A DNA stretch of 64,000 bases from Flavimaribacter sp024343425 (GTDB taxonomy: Bacteria; Pseudomonadota; Alphaproteobacteria; Rhizobiales; Rhizobiaceae). Positions within the stretch are counted from its first letter, which is position 1. Every line of letters begins with the position of its first letter. This document shows positions 52,458 to 61,997 of the stretch, piece after piece. The notes under the pieces are model-generated. The model made no database searches. It saw only the letters and a program-made list of their open reading frames with translations, and was not told the origin of the DNA. The stretch is from assembly GCA_965227645.1 (NCBI GenBank), contig OZ245773.1, positions 1,178,001-1,242,000 of the forward strand. The letters are read 5' to 3'. A program made the translations under genes and the position numbers.

Positions 52458-53198
52458 ATGCGTAATACACTAGCGGAAACCGGGGCGTTTTTCCCCCGTG
52501 ACAGGAGCTGGCATCCAAAAGCCTTCACGCCTGACTACAAGACCAGCGTTTTGCGGTCGCCTCAAAAGGCGCTGCTGTCGCTGTCGAACACGGTCAGCGA
52601 AATCACTGGCCCGGTGTTCGGTCACGATATGCTCGGCGAGATGGATGATGATCTGATCTACAACTACGCCAAGCCGGGCGAAAGCGCGATCGGCGAGCGG
52701 ATCGTCGTTCACGGTCGGGTACTGGACGAACGGGGCAGGGGCGTTTCCGGCGCGCTTGTCGAATTCTGGCAGGCCAATGCCGCTGGTCGGTATCGCCACA
52801 AGAAGGAAACCTATCTTGCGCCGCTTGATCCCAATTTCGGCGGCTGCGGACGGACCATTACGGATGAAGACGGCTCCTACGCCTTCCGGACCATCAAGCC
52901 GGGTCCATATCCCTGGCCGAATGGCGTCAACGACTGGCGTCCCGCCCACATACACTTCTCGATCTTCGGTCACGGCTTTGCACAGCGGCTGATTACCCAG
53001 ATGTACTTCGAAGGCGATCCGCTTATCCCGATCTGCCCGATCGTCAACACGATCGGCGATCCGGAAGCGATCAGCCGGTTGACGGCGCCGCTCGACATGA
53101 ACAACACCATCCCCATGGATTCACGAGCCTTCAAGTTCGACATCGTGCTGCGCGGCCGCCGCTCCACCATGTTCGAAAACCGCAAGGAGGGCAATTGA
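52458..53198 (+). CDS. pcaH: Protocatechuate 3,4-dioxygenase, beta subunit
   Basis: 246 aa. Intradiol dioxygenase with non-haem iron ligands visible: Tyr in AAGRYRHKKETY, Tyr in GPYPWPNGVNDW, and the His pair in WRPAHIHFS. SNTVSEITGPVFGHD near the N-terminus is typical. With PcaG it cleaves protocatechuate to beta-carboxy-cis,cis-muconate. pcaG starts 1 bp after its stop. Confidence 0.95.
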   Translation: MRNTLAETGAFFPRDRSWHPKAFTPDYKTSVLRSPQKALLSLSNTVSEITGPVFGHDMLGEMDDDLIYNYAKPGESAIGERIVVHGRVLDERGRGVSGALVEFWQANAAGRYRHKKETYLAPLDPNFGGCGRTITDEDGSYAFRTIKPGPYPWPNGVNDWRPAHIHFSIFGHGFAQRLITQMYFEGDPLIPICPIVNTIGDPEAISRLTAPLDMNNTIPMDSRAFKFDIVLRGRRSTMFENRKEGN

Positions 53199-53199
53199 C

Positions 53200-53814
53200 A
53201 TGGCCCAGGCTCTCAACATGCTGAAGGAAAGCGCGTCACAGACCGCAGGCCCTTACGTTCACATCGGCTGCACGCCGAACTTCACCGGCATCGAAGGCGT
53301 CTATGACGAGGACCTCGGCAAGGTCATGGTCAATGACGATACGCTCGGCGAGCGCATCACCATCACCGGCAGGGTCATCGACGGCAGCGGCACGCCGCTG
53401 AAGGATGCTCTTCTGGAAATCTGGCAGGCCGATCACAATGGGCTCTACAACAGCCCCGCCGAAACGCGCGGTCTCGCCGATCCCAACTTTAAAGGGTGGG
53501 GCCGGCAGCCGACGGACATGACAACCGGCGTCTTCACTTTCGAGACCATCAAGCCGGGCAGGGTTCCCTTCGTGGACGGGCGCATGCAGGCGCCGCACGT
53601 CACCTTCTGGATTGTTGCGCGCGGCATCAATCTCGGTCTGAACACGCGCATGTATTTCGGCGACGAGGAAGAGGCCAATGCGGAAGATCCGGTGCTGGCC
53701 CGCGTCGAACACCGTGTCCGGGTGCCGACCCTGATCGCAGGCCGGGAGGGAAACATCTACACGTTCGACATCAACCTGCAGGGTCCGAACGAAACTGTTT
53801 TCTTCGATATCTAG
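53200..53814 (+). CDS. pcaG: Protocatechuate 3,4-dioxygenase, alpha subunit
   Basis: 204 aa. Same fold as PcaH but without the iron ligands: SASQTAGPYVHIGCTPNFTG at the N-terminus, LLEIWQADHNGLYNSPAET, and VPFVDGRMQAPHVTFWIVAR. It completes the dioxygenase core with PcaH. Confidence 0.95.
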   Translation: MAQALNMLKESASQTAGPYVHIGCTPNFTGIEGVYDEDLGKVMVNDDTLGERITITGRVIDGSGTPLKDALLEIWQADHNGLYNSPAETRGLADPNFKGWGRQPTDMTTGVFTFETIKPGRVPFVDGRMQAPHVTFWIVARGINLGLNTRMYFGDEEEANAEDPVLARVEHRVRVPTLIAGREGNIYTFDINLQGPNETVFFDI

Positions 53815-53825
53815 AAAGAGGCGCC

Positions 53826-54680
53826 ATGGCGAGTTTCATGTCACTCCGCGACGCGGTCGCGGAAAATCTGAAGGACGGCGACGCCGTCGCATTCGAGGGC
53901 TTCACGCACCTCATTCCGCATGCGGCGGCCCATGAGGCGATCCGTCAGAACCGCAAGGACCTGACGCTTATCCGGATGACGCCGGATATCGTCTACGACC
54001 AGATGGTCGGCATGGGCATGGTCAAGAAGATGATCTTTTCCTATGTCGGCAATCCGGGCGTCGGCCTCTTGCGTCGCGTTCGCGACGCAGTGGAAAACAG
54101 CTGGCCGCAGTCGCTCGAGATCGAGGAACACAGCCACGCCGCCATGGCGAATGCATACGAGGCGGGGGCAGCCGGTCTGCCCTGCGCCGTCTTCCGCGGT
54201 TATCGCGGCGCCGGCCTTGCGGAGGTCAATCCGAATATCAAATCGATCATCTGCCCGTTCACAGGCGAGAAGCTGGCGGCGGTTCCGTCTGTGCGACCGG
54301 ACGTCACCTTCATTCACGCCCAGCGGGCGGACAAGAAAGGCAACGTGCTGATCGAAGGCATCATCGGCATCCAGAAGGAAGCCGTGCTTGCCGCAAAGAG
54401 GGCGGTCGTGACCGTCGAGGAGGTCGTCGACGAACTCGACGAGCATCCGAATACGTGCATCCTGCCGCACTGGACGGTTTCGGCGATCTCCACCGTCCCC
54501 GGCGGCGCCCATCCGTCCTACACGCATGGTTACTACGACCGCGACAACGCCCGCTACATCGAGTGGGACAAGATCGCCGCCGACCGCGACACGTTCCTGA
54601 CATGGATGAAGGAAAACGTGCTCGACGCGGATCCGGATGCGTTCGCCGACAGGGTCAAGGATCTGAGGACTGCAGCATGA
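53826..54680 (+). CDS. pcaI: 3-oxoadipate CoA-transferase, subunit A (CatI/PcaI-type)
   Basis: 284 aa. The sequence is of the glutaconate-CoA-transferase-like class as in CatI of Pseudomonas knackmussii: DAVAFEGFTHLIPHAAAHEA, LTLIRMTPDIVYDQMVGMGM, GNPGVGLLRRVRDAVENSWP and GGAHPSYTHGYYDRDNARYI. Usual PcaI is shorter (about 230 aa) and of the SCOT class. It transfers CoA from succinyl-CoA to beta-ketoadipate with PcaJ, whose gene overlaps by ATGA. Confidence 0.9.
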   Translation: MASFMSLRDAVAENLKDGDAVAFEGFTHLIPHAAAHEAIRQNRKDLTLIRMTPDIVYDQMVGMGMVKKMIFSYVGNPGVGLLRRVRDAVENSWPQSLEIEEHSHAAMANAYEAGAAGLPCAVFRGYRGAGLAEVNPNIKSIICPFTGEKLAAVPSVRPDVTFIHAQRADKKGNVLIEGIIGIQKEAVLAAKRAVVTVEEVVDELDEHPNTCILPHWTVSAISTVPGGAHPSYTHGYYDRDNARYIEWDKIAADRDTFLTWMKENVLDADPDAFADRVKDLRTAA

Positions 54681-55464
54681 GCGAGAATGATTTCACACCC
54701 GATGAGATGATGACCATCGCTGCGTCGCGCGCGCTGACGAATGACGACGTCTGCTTCGTCGGCATCGGGGCGCCCTCGGCGGCCTGCAACGTGGCGCGTC
54801 TCACCCACGCGCCGGATATCACGCTGATTTATGAAAGCGGCACGATCGGCACGGCGCCGGACGTTTTGCCGCTGTCGATCGGCGACGGCGAATTGTGCGA
54901 CACGGCCATCACGACCGTTTCCGTGCCGGAGATGTTCCGGTACTGGCTGCAGGGCGGCCGCATCACCATCGGCTTCCTGGGCGCGGCCCAGCTCGACAAG
55001 TTCGGCAACATCAACACGACCGTCATCGGCGATTACCATCACCCGAAGACCCGCCTGCCTGGCGGCGGCGGCGCGCCTGAAATCGCGACCTCCTCGCAGC
55101 AGGTTTACATCACCATGAAACAGTCGCTGCGGGGCATGGTCGACAAGATCGATTTCTTCACCTCCTTCGGCCATGGCGACGGCGGCGACGCCCGCAGGAA
55201 ACTCGGCATCGAGACAGCCGGGCCGACGCTGCTGATCACCGATCTCGCTGTCTGGAAGCCGGATCCCGAAACGAAGGAATTCACCGTCGTTTCCCTGCAT
55301 CCGGGCGTTACCCGCGACGAGGTCCAGGCGACCTGCGGCTGGACGGTCAAATTCGCCGACGATCTCGAGGTCACGCCGGCGCCGACCGAACTCGAGCTCA
55401 AGACGCTCCGGGATCTGAGAGAACGCACCCGGATCGCCCATTCCGGCAAGAAAGAAAAGGCTGC

Positions 55465-55468
<4 letters not shown>
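54677..55468 (+). CDS. pcaJ: 3-oxoadipate CoA-transferase, subunit B (CatJ/PcaJ-type)
   Basis: 263 aa. Active-site Glu in TLIYESGTIGTAPDVLPLSI, plus FLGAAQLDKFGNINTTVIGD and RLPGGGGAPEIATSSQQVYI. Matches CatJ-type subunits. It overlaps pcaI and pcaF by ATGA at each end. Confidence 0.9.
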
Positions 55469-56670
<1,202 letters not shown>

Positions 56671-56980
56671 CAGTCTGGCCGAAATGATTGTATTTGGGCT
56701 CTGCCCGAATAGTGGAGTGAGTGTTTATACCGTCTGAAGCACAGGCAAAGCGGTCTAGGGAACATATCCACAAATGACGGGAAGCCGGCGCCCGCTTTCG
56801 GGACGGCCTCCACAATTGATCCGTTCGCCGCCGAGGTCGGCAATGCGGATATTGCCGCCGTTGGTCTTTTGCGATTGATCGGCGGCTTTGTGCACATAGC
56901 AAAAGCGACGAAGAGCGGAACAGGCCATCCAAAGAGACGGCCCGAACCAAATGGTATTCATGGGATCCAGATTACCGGCG
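56671..56980. other. Low-information region after pcaF
   Basis: No clear gene other than the weak small frame at 56755-56961. No convincing terminator or repeat was found. Confidence 0.35.
56755..56961 (-). CDS. Possible small Cys-containing protein
   Basis: 68 aa, start at 56961 (weak ribosome site), with four to five cysteines (YVHKAADQS segment, RINCGG, VICGYVP). It is not matched to a family I recognise. It may be a chance frame; kept because of its amino acid composition and position in a gap otherwise empty of genes. Confidence 0.25.
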   Translation of the reverse strand: MNTIWFGPSLWMACSALRRFCYVHKAADQSQKTNGGNIRIADLGGERINCGGRPESGRRLPVICGYVP

Positions 56981-57490
56981 TCAAACAGATTGCGCGTGGC
57001 AATGTGGCGTCCAGACTAGCCCGAAGAGAAGCAGCGCAGCGGACGCTGCACAGGCGATCGTGCGCACAGAGTTCCAGAAAGTCCAACGCGGCGCATAGGT
57101 CTGGAGCCAGTAGTCACGCGTGGTGTCAGAGGATATTTCCATGCCCGCCAGTGCCTGGTTCAATGGCACATTGAAGCAGACTGTGACGCCGAAACAGCCG
57201 ACAATGTATATCAATCCGGCAAGCATCATTATCGCTCCTGTCCATTGGCCGATGACGATGCCTCCATAGCCAGCAATCAATAGCGAAAGCGGTGCAAGGC
57301 CGATAAACAGTACTATAAAGACCCAGCGAAAGACTTCGCGATTGATAACTTGCATCGCTTCAATTCCGCCATGGCCACCAGTCTGCGCCAGAGAGCGCAT
57401 GATGAAGTCGGAAAATGCAAGGAAGACGCCCGCTACAACTGCGTAGGCGAGAATTGCGAATTGGAGGAGAATGAGGAAAGAGATCGACAT
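56981..57490 (-). CDS. DUF1772/anthrone oxygenase-like membrane protein
   Basis: 169 aa from the ATG at 57490 with ggag upstream. Four membrane spans (SFLILLQFAILAYAVVAG, EVFRWVFIVLFIGLAPLSLL, MMLAGLIYIVGCFGVTVCF and a final span near IACAASAALLLFGLVW) and the family Asn-rich motif CFNVPLNQALAGM. DUF1772 proteins include fungal anthrone oxygenases; the bacterial role is uncertain. It lies in the minus-strand unit after the NmrA-like gene. Confidence 0.8.
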   Translation of the reverse strand: MSISFLILLQFAILAYAVVAGVFLAFSDFIMRSLAQTGGHGGIEAMQVINREVFRWVFIVLFIGLAPLSLLIAGYGGIVIGQWTGAIMMLAGLIYIVGCFGVTVCFNVPLNQALAGMEISSDTTRDYWLQTYAPRWTFWNSVRTIACAASAALLLFGLVWTPHCHAQSV

Positions 57491-57554
57491 TTTCGATACT
57501 CCAGTTTGGGGTGATGTGGCCGGAGACTGGCGCCTCCCGCCGTTTGTCATGGGT

Positions 57555-58381
57555 TTACACAGCGGCGGACCATGCGCCGGAAGCCTTGGCAGTTTCAGCA
57601 AACGCGACGAAGTCTCGCGGTTTGCGCCCCAGGGCCCGCTCGACCCCATCGACCGTATGGGCGTTGCGCCCGTCCAGGGTTTCCCGGGCAATCGCCGTGA
57701 AAACGTCGGCCACGAATGTATCGCCAGAGGCCGCCACATTGGCGTGGAAATCCTCGAAGGTGATGGGGATGTGCCGGATCGGGCGGTTGAGAGTGTTGGA
57801 TAGCACCTCTGCCATTTGCGCGAATGTCATCAGCCGCGGGCCGGTGACTTCATAGCGTTCGCCCAGATGTCCGTCTTCGGTCAACGCCGCGACGACCACA
57901 TCGGCAATATCGTCAATGTCGATGATCGGCTCCGCAATTGTGCCGCCTGGCATTGGCAAAACGCCCTCAAGGATCGGATCGCGAAGGTAGCCTTCCGAGA
58001 AGTTTTGCGCGAACCAGGCAGACCGCACGATTGTAAAACCAAGGCCGGAGTTGCGGACCGTCTCTTCGCCCATGCTGGCGAAGTGCTCGCCCCGCCTGAG
58101 AGTAAAACGATGTGTTGCAGCCCGGTGTCCAATCCGACCTTCGCAAAGGTCTCCAGCTTTTCGATGGCTCCGGGAAAGGCCAGATCCGGGAAATAGGTGA
58201 CATAGGCTTTGGACACGCCGCTCAGTACAGGGGCCCAAGTGGCAGGGTCTTCCCAGTCGATGGGGGTGTCGGAGTGGCGAGCGCCGCGCCGGACGGCCAC
58301 GCCTTTCGCTTCGAGTTTCGTGGCCACGCGCGATCCGGTCTTTCCGGTAGCGCCGATGACAAGGACGGGTTGGCTGGTCAT
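57555..58381 (-). pseudogene. NmrA-like NAD(P)-binding reductase broken by a frameshift
   Basis: A complete NmrA-type gene can be read only by changing frame at about 58091-58100. The first part (from the ATG at 58381) has TSQPVLVIGATGKTGSRVAT and AYVTYFPDLAFPGAIEKLET, ending at HIVLLSGG. The second part picks up with GEHFASMGEETVRNSGLGFT, IVRSAWFAQNFSEGYLRDPI and ends at ASGAWSAAV. One base seems missing in the GC run GGCGGGGCGAG. It could be a true pseudogene or a sequence error. The intact product would be a quinone- or NADPH-sensing redox protein. Confidence 0.8.
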
Positions 58382-58399
58382 TTTCGTTTCCTCCAAAAG

Positions 58400-59017
58400 C
58401 TAGGCTGCACTCGCGCGGACCTGGCCCACCAGGATCGACCAATCCATGCCAAGCGCGGTGTAAACTTCGAAGGCTTGGTTGCTGGCGTTGTCAGCAAGAA
58501 TTTCGATCATCAGGCTGGCGCTATCCGCGACGACAACGCCGGCCTGGGTCAGGCGAACCAGAGCGGTTTCCCGCTTTGTTGTGTTGAAGGTGCCGCTGGC
58601 ATCCACGGCGACATAGGCTTCGAACCCCTCGCGCGCGGCCCGCATCGCAGGAAAGGCAGCACAGACTTCGAGGGAAAGACCCGCGAAGATCAGCTTGCTC
58701 CGCCCGGTTGCGCGAATGGCTTCTTCCACCCGTGGGTCATCCCATGCATTGACAGTTGTCCGGTCGATGAAGGTCTGATCGGGCAAGGCTTCTTGCAACT
58801 CGGGAATGGCGGGTCCCCAGAGTGTTTGCGACGAGGTGGTTGTTGTGACAATCGGCAGGCCGAGCGACTTTGCGGCCTTGGCCAGCCCGACGATGTTGTG
58901 TTTCAGATCAGCGATCGAATAGTCACGGATACCGGTCATCAGCCCGACCTGATTGTCGATGAACACGACGGCGGCATTGTCACGGGTCAGAGGTTCCGGA
59001 TTGTACAAGTTGGTCAT
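58400..59017 (-). CDS. Isochorismatase-like cysteine hydrolase
   Basis: 205 aa from the ATG at 59017 (aaggag upstream). Catalytic triad region: Asp in AAVVFIDNQVGLMT, Lys in TGRSKLIFAGLSL, and Cys in SLEVCAAFPAMRAAR. The family hydrolyses amides, such as nicotinamide or ureido compounds, or isochorismate. It follows the pirin gene by 40 bp on the same strand. Confidence 0.88.
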   Translation of the reverse strand: MTNLYNPEPLTRDNAAVVFIDNQVGLMTGIRDYSIADLKHNIVGLAKAAKSLGLPIVTTTTSSQTLWGPAIPELQEALPDQTFIDRTTVNAWDDPRVEEAIRATGRSKLIFAGLSLEVCAAFPAMRAAREGFEAYVAVDASGTFNTTKRETALVRLTQAGVVVADSASLMIEILADNASNQAFEVYTALGMDWSILVGQVRASAA

Positions 59018-59057
59018 GGTTTTCTCCTTTCCGGATTGGTCTTGAGTGGCGTTGATT

Positions 59058-59924
59058 TCAGTCAATCGATCCGAGGCGACCGGAACGATAGGCCGCCTCG
59101 ACTGCGTCAAGCTCTGCCGCGTTGCCCATGGCGTATGGGCCCCTTTGGACAAAGGCCTGGCGAATGGGTTGGCCCCGGAAAAGGACGATATGGGCGCCGT
59201 CTTCCGAGGAGAATGAGATGTCCCTGGCATCGGCGAAGGCGATGGCTTTGCCGGGCTGCAAATCGGCAGAACCTGCGTTCCACGTCACGCTGGAGGCGCC
59301 TTTGATAGCGAGGATCCAGGCGTGGTGGTCCTTGTCGCCCCTATGCGTAAACCGGCCACCGGCCCTGATGTCGATATCAAGCAGCGTCAGCGGGTTGTCG
59401 GGCGCAACCGCACCCTGAGCGCCGCCACCTTCACCGAGGACAAGCCGTGCAGTTGCGCGCTCGCCTGCAAGCCGTGGTATATCCGCCGCCGCCACGTGAA
59501 AGGCGGCAGGGGCGTCATGCCGTTGCTCTGCGGCGAGGTTGACGAAGACCTGTAATGCGTGGGTTCTGGCGCCGGGACGGATCGTTTCATTGTGAAGGGC
59601 CCCGCGCGCGGCCTTGAACCAGTACAGGTCGCCGGGCGCCAGATCGAGGTCATTGCCAAGGGAATCGCGGTTGTGAAACGCGCCTTCGCTGTCCTCGAAC
59701 ATGATCGTCACGGCGGACAGCCCGGCATGGGCGTGTGTCCCGAAGGTTGGCTGCGTCATGACGAAATGATCCACCATGATCAGCGGGTCCATCAGCCCCC
59801 GGAAGTCTGTATGCCGGTAGCTTAGCGCCTCAAAACCGTCGCGGATTGTGATCGCGCGCCCGCCACTTTGGGCATGGGTTTCGCAGGGTACGCCTGCGAG
59901 CTTGTCGATATGTTGCGTGTTCAT
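59058..59924 (-). CDS. Pirin family protein
   Basis: 288 aa from the ATG at 59924. Bicupin: the N-terminal metal site in THAHAGLSAVTIMFED and GAFHNRDSLGND, RGALHNETIRPG, and a C-terminal cupin ending QAFVQRGPYAMGN. Pirins bind iron and can act as quercetinases or as redox sensors. It starts the minus-strand unit, divergent from the LysR gene, which likely regulates it. Confidence 0.9.
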   Translation of the reverse strand: MNTQHIDKLAGVPCETHAQSGGRAITIRDGFEALSYRHTDFRGLMDPLIMVDHFVMTQPTFGTHAHAGLSAVTIMFEDSEGAFHNRDSLGNDLDLAPGDLYWFKAARGALHNETIRPGARTHALQVFVNLAAEQRHDAPAAFHVAAADIPRLAGERATARLVLGEGGGAQGAVAPDNPLTLLDIDIRAGGRFTHRGDKDHHAWILAIKGASSVTWNAGSADLQPGKAIAFADARDISFSSEDGAHIVLFRGQPIRQAFVQRGPYAMGNAAELDAVEAAYRSGRLGSID

Positions 59925-60001
59925 GTCGGTCTCTTGCTTTTGCTTAATCGATAATATGAGCGAGACAATTGAACGAAAATCGGTCAATCTCAGAACTTAT
60001 C

Positions 60002-60017
60002 GTTCTATTAATAGGAC
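60002..60017. promoter_or_regulatory. Palindrome GTTCTATTAATAGGAC
   Basis: A 16-bp near-perfect palindrome (one mismatch pair; inner 10 bp perfect) in the gap between the pirin and lysR starts, ending 17 bp before the lysR ATG. Its position favours autorepression of lysR and control of the pirin unit. Confidence 0.6.
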
Positions 60018-60033
60018 AGTGACGGAGATCAGG

Positions 60034-60957
60034 ATGGACCTCAATGACGCATTCTATTTTGTTCAGGTCGTTGAAAAGGGTGGCTTTTCTGCTGCCGCGC
60101 GGGCGCTGACCATCCCGAAATCACGGCTCAGCCGTCGTGTGCGCCAGCTCGAGGACGACCTTGGCGTCCGTTTGTTGCAGCGCACATCGCGCATCGTCAC
60201 GACGACGGAAATTGGCGAGGAATACTATAACCACGCCCGGGACGCCCTGGCGCGGTTCGCGCTCGCCGAAACTGCCGTTCGGCGTAAAACTAACGTCATT
60301 GAAGGGACCGTTACGTTATCCTGTTCGGTGGGCATGGCGCAATTCGGCCTCGATCAGATCTTGCCGCGCTTCTTGCAGGACAATCCGGGCGTGACGGTTG
60401 TCCAGCGGGCGTCAAATCAGATGGAGGATTTGATCAAGGGCGGGATCGACGTGGCCATACGGGGCCATATGGACACTCTGCCGGACTCGAGCCTGATCCA
60501 GATTCGGTTGGCGCGGGTGGAATGGCACCTGTTCTGTTCGCCTCAGTTCCTCGACGCTTTGGATCGAAGTGACGATCCGGTCGCGCTGGCCGATCAGCCG
60601 GCATTGGTCCTTGGTCGACCAGGAGCAATGCATCAATGGTTGCTAAGGAGCAGTGATGGACAGACTGCATCGGTCCCCTGCCGGGTGCGTTTTGCGAGTG
60701 ATGATATGTTGACGCTCAAGAACGCGGCCGCTTTGTCCCTTGGACTTGTCGCCCTGCCAGCCTATGTATGCCGATCAGAAGCCCAGGCCGGTTCGCTTGT
60801 GCGTGTTTTGCCGGGTTGGACAGCGGGCCATCCCCAGATCAGCCTCCTGATGCCATCACGCCAAGGCTTGTTGCCAGCCTTCGAAGCGTTTCTAAAATTT
60901 TTGCAGCAAGAATTGCCGGCTGTTCTGGCTGATGATGCAGAAGCAGCAAGTGCATGA
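60034..60957 (+). CDS. LysR family transcriptional regulator
   Basis: 307 aa from the ATG at 60034, chosen because it gives a normal LysR N-terminus. HTH: NDAFYFVQVVEKGGFSAAAR, then ALTIPKSRLSRRVRQLEDDL; effector domain with TVTLSCSVGMAQFGLDQILP and ALSLGLVALPAYVCRSE. It is divergent from the pirin unit. Confidence 0.9.
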   Translation: MDLNDAFYFVQVVEKGGFSAAARALTIPKSRLSRRVRQLEDDLGVRLLQRTSRIVTTTEIGEEYYNHARDALARFALAETAVRRKTNVIEGTVTLSCSVGMAQFGLDQILPRFLQDNPGVTVVQRASNQMEDLIKGGIDVAIRGHMDTLPDSSLIQIRLARVEWHLFCSPQFLDALDRSDDPVALADQPALVLGRPGAMHQWLLRSSDGQTASVPCRVRFASDDMLTLKNAAALSLGLVALPAYVCRSEAQAGSLVRVLPGWTAGHPQISLLMPSRQGLLPAFEAFLKFLQQELPAVLADDAEAASA

Positions 60958-61261
60958 AGCGCGCTACGGAATTCACGACGTGCGAGACCAATTCGCGACT
61001 GATCCGGTGCAGCAACGGGCGTCTCGCCACTTTGTGGTTTGAAAAAGTGAGGATGGACTGTGCTCACCATGGTCTTGGTCAACTATCCGCACAGCTTTGC
61101 CATTTCCGCGAGGCGCGGCAATCGTCTGGGCTCGAAGCGGTAATTCGCTGCAATGCAAACCTTGAGAGCCGTAAATCCTTTGCTGAAGGTTGGGATTGCA
61201 CCTGAATTGTTCCTTCAATCCGGATCCCGCCCATGGGGCATTCAGGACGTTTGCCGGTGGT
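60958..61261. other. Non-coding or degenerate stretch
   Basis: 304 bp with no gene I can support on either strand. Frames crossing it lack recognisable sequence. It could hold decayed material, given the gene fragment further right. Confidence 0.35.
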
Positions 61262-61612
61262 TCAATCGATAACCCGAAATCGTACGCCTTCCGAACTGAC
61301 ATACCGGCCTGGTCCATCGCGTCGAAAACTGACACAACTTGTGCCTTTGGCAGGTCCTCGGGGAAAGGTCGAGCAAATCTGGTTGTCACGCGCCGTCCAG
61401 GCGCCCTCGACGGCGCCGAGCATGGCGCTCGCGGTGACTGCTCCGCCGCTCCGGTAGCGCATGGTGATCCGCATGCCGAATCGCCAGGTGACGATGGTCC
61501 GGTCCAGCATTTCCGCCCTGATTTCCTCGGCGGACAGGGTGCTCGCCCACACCGGCGGCGCCGCCAAGATCGCGACAAGGACAGCTGGCGAGACCCATCG
61601 TTTCACGACCAT
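61262..61612 (-). CDS. Small secreted protein of unknown function
   Basis: 116 aa from the ATG at 61612. Signal peptide MVVKRWVSPAVLVAILAAPP (cleavage near WAS); mature part has LSAEEIRAEMLDRTIVTWRF, RYRSGGAVTASAM, and RDNQICSTFPRGPAKGTSCV with two Cys that could form a disulphide. The arrangement resembles small periplasmic proteins common in Rhizobiales; function unknown. Confidence 0.65.
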   Translation of the reverse strand: MVVKRWVSPAVLVAILAAPPVWASTLSAEEIRAEMLDRTIVTWRFGMRITMRYRSGGAVTASAMLGAVEGAWTARDNQICSTFPRGPAKGTSCVSFRRDGPGRYVSSEGVRFRVID

Positions 61613-61905
61613 GCACCTCCATTCCTTGGCTGTTTTGATCATCCGATGCGAAATAGGGTCCAGCCGTGTCTCTTCAACCGGGAGATGGCCCAATCGCATC
61701 ACTCCCCGTCATTCCATGTCAGAACAGGGCTCATAGCGTTCGGGCGACTTTGCAAACCTTGGCGCCGTTTCTCGAGGGAAAGCAGACATCGAACTCTGCA
61801 GCGCCAACATTGTTTTGGGTTGCAGGTTCGCAGAGAGCCATCGAAGACGGCATGAGCGCCGCATGGATGTTCCCGCAGCGTAGCCACACGCTCCTGGTCG
61901 GAATT
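61613..61905. other. Non-coding stretch before the thiolase remnant
   Basis: No gene supported on either strand. It ends in the thiolase fragment at 61906. Confidence 0.35.
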
Positions 61906-61956
61906 CCGCTCGGCATGTCCGGCGCGCGCATCGCCATGGCGCTGGAGCGGGTGTAA
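61906..61956 (+). pseudogene. C-terminal thiolase remnant
   Basis: 61906-61931 is identical over 26 bases to pcaF 56536-56561, encoding PLGMSGARI. After a short junction, 61937-61952 is identical over 16 bases to pcaF 56651-56666, encoding the terminal ALERV, followed by a stop. About 84 bp of the pcaF sequence between the two blocks is missing here. No other thiolase sequence is recognisable upstream. It is a decayed fragment of a pcaF-like gene or a recombination scar. Confidence 0.7.
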
Positions 61957-61997
61957 CGGGCGGTCGTAGTCAGTTCCGGGTCAGCGGCAGCCCTCGC

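Noticed and set aside
60973..61578. Open frame of about 200 codons antisense across 61.0-61.6 kb
   Set aside because: It runs through the small secreted protein gene in another frame and through the featureless gap; no recognisable domain.
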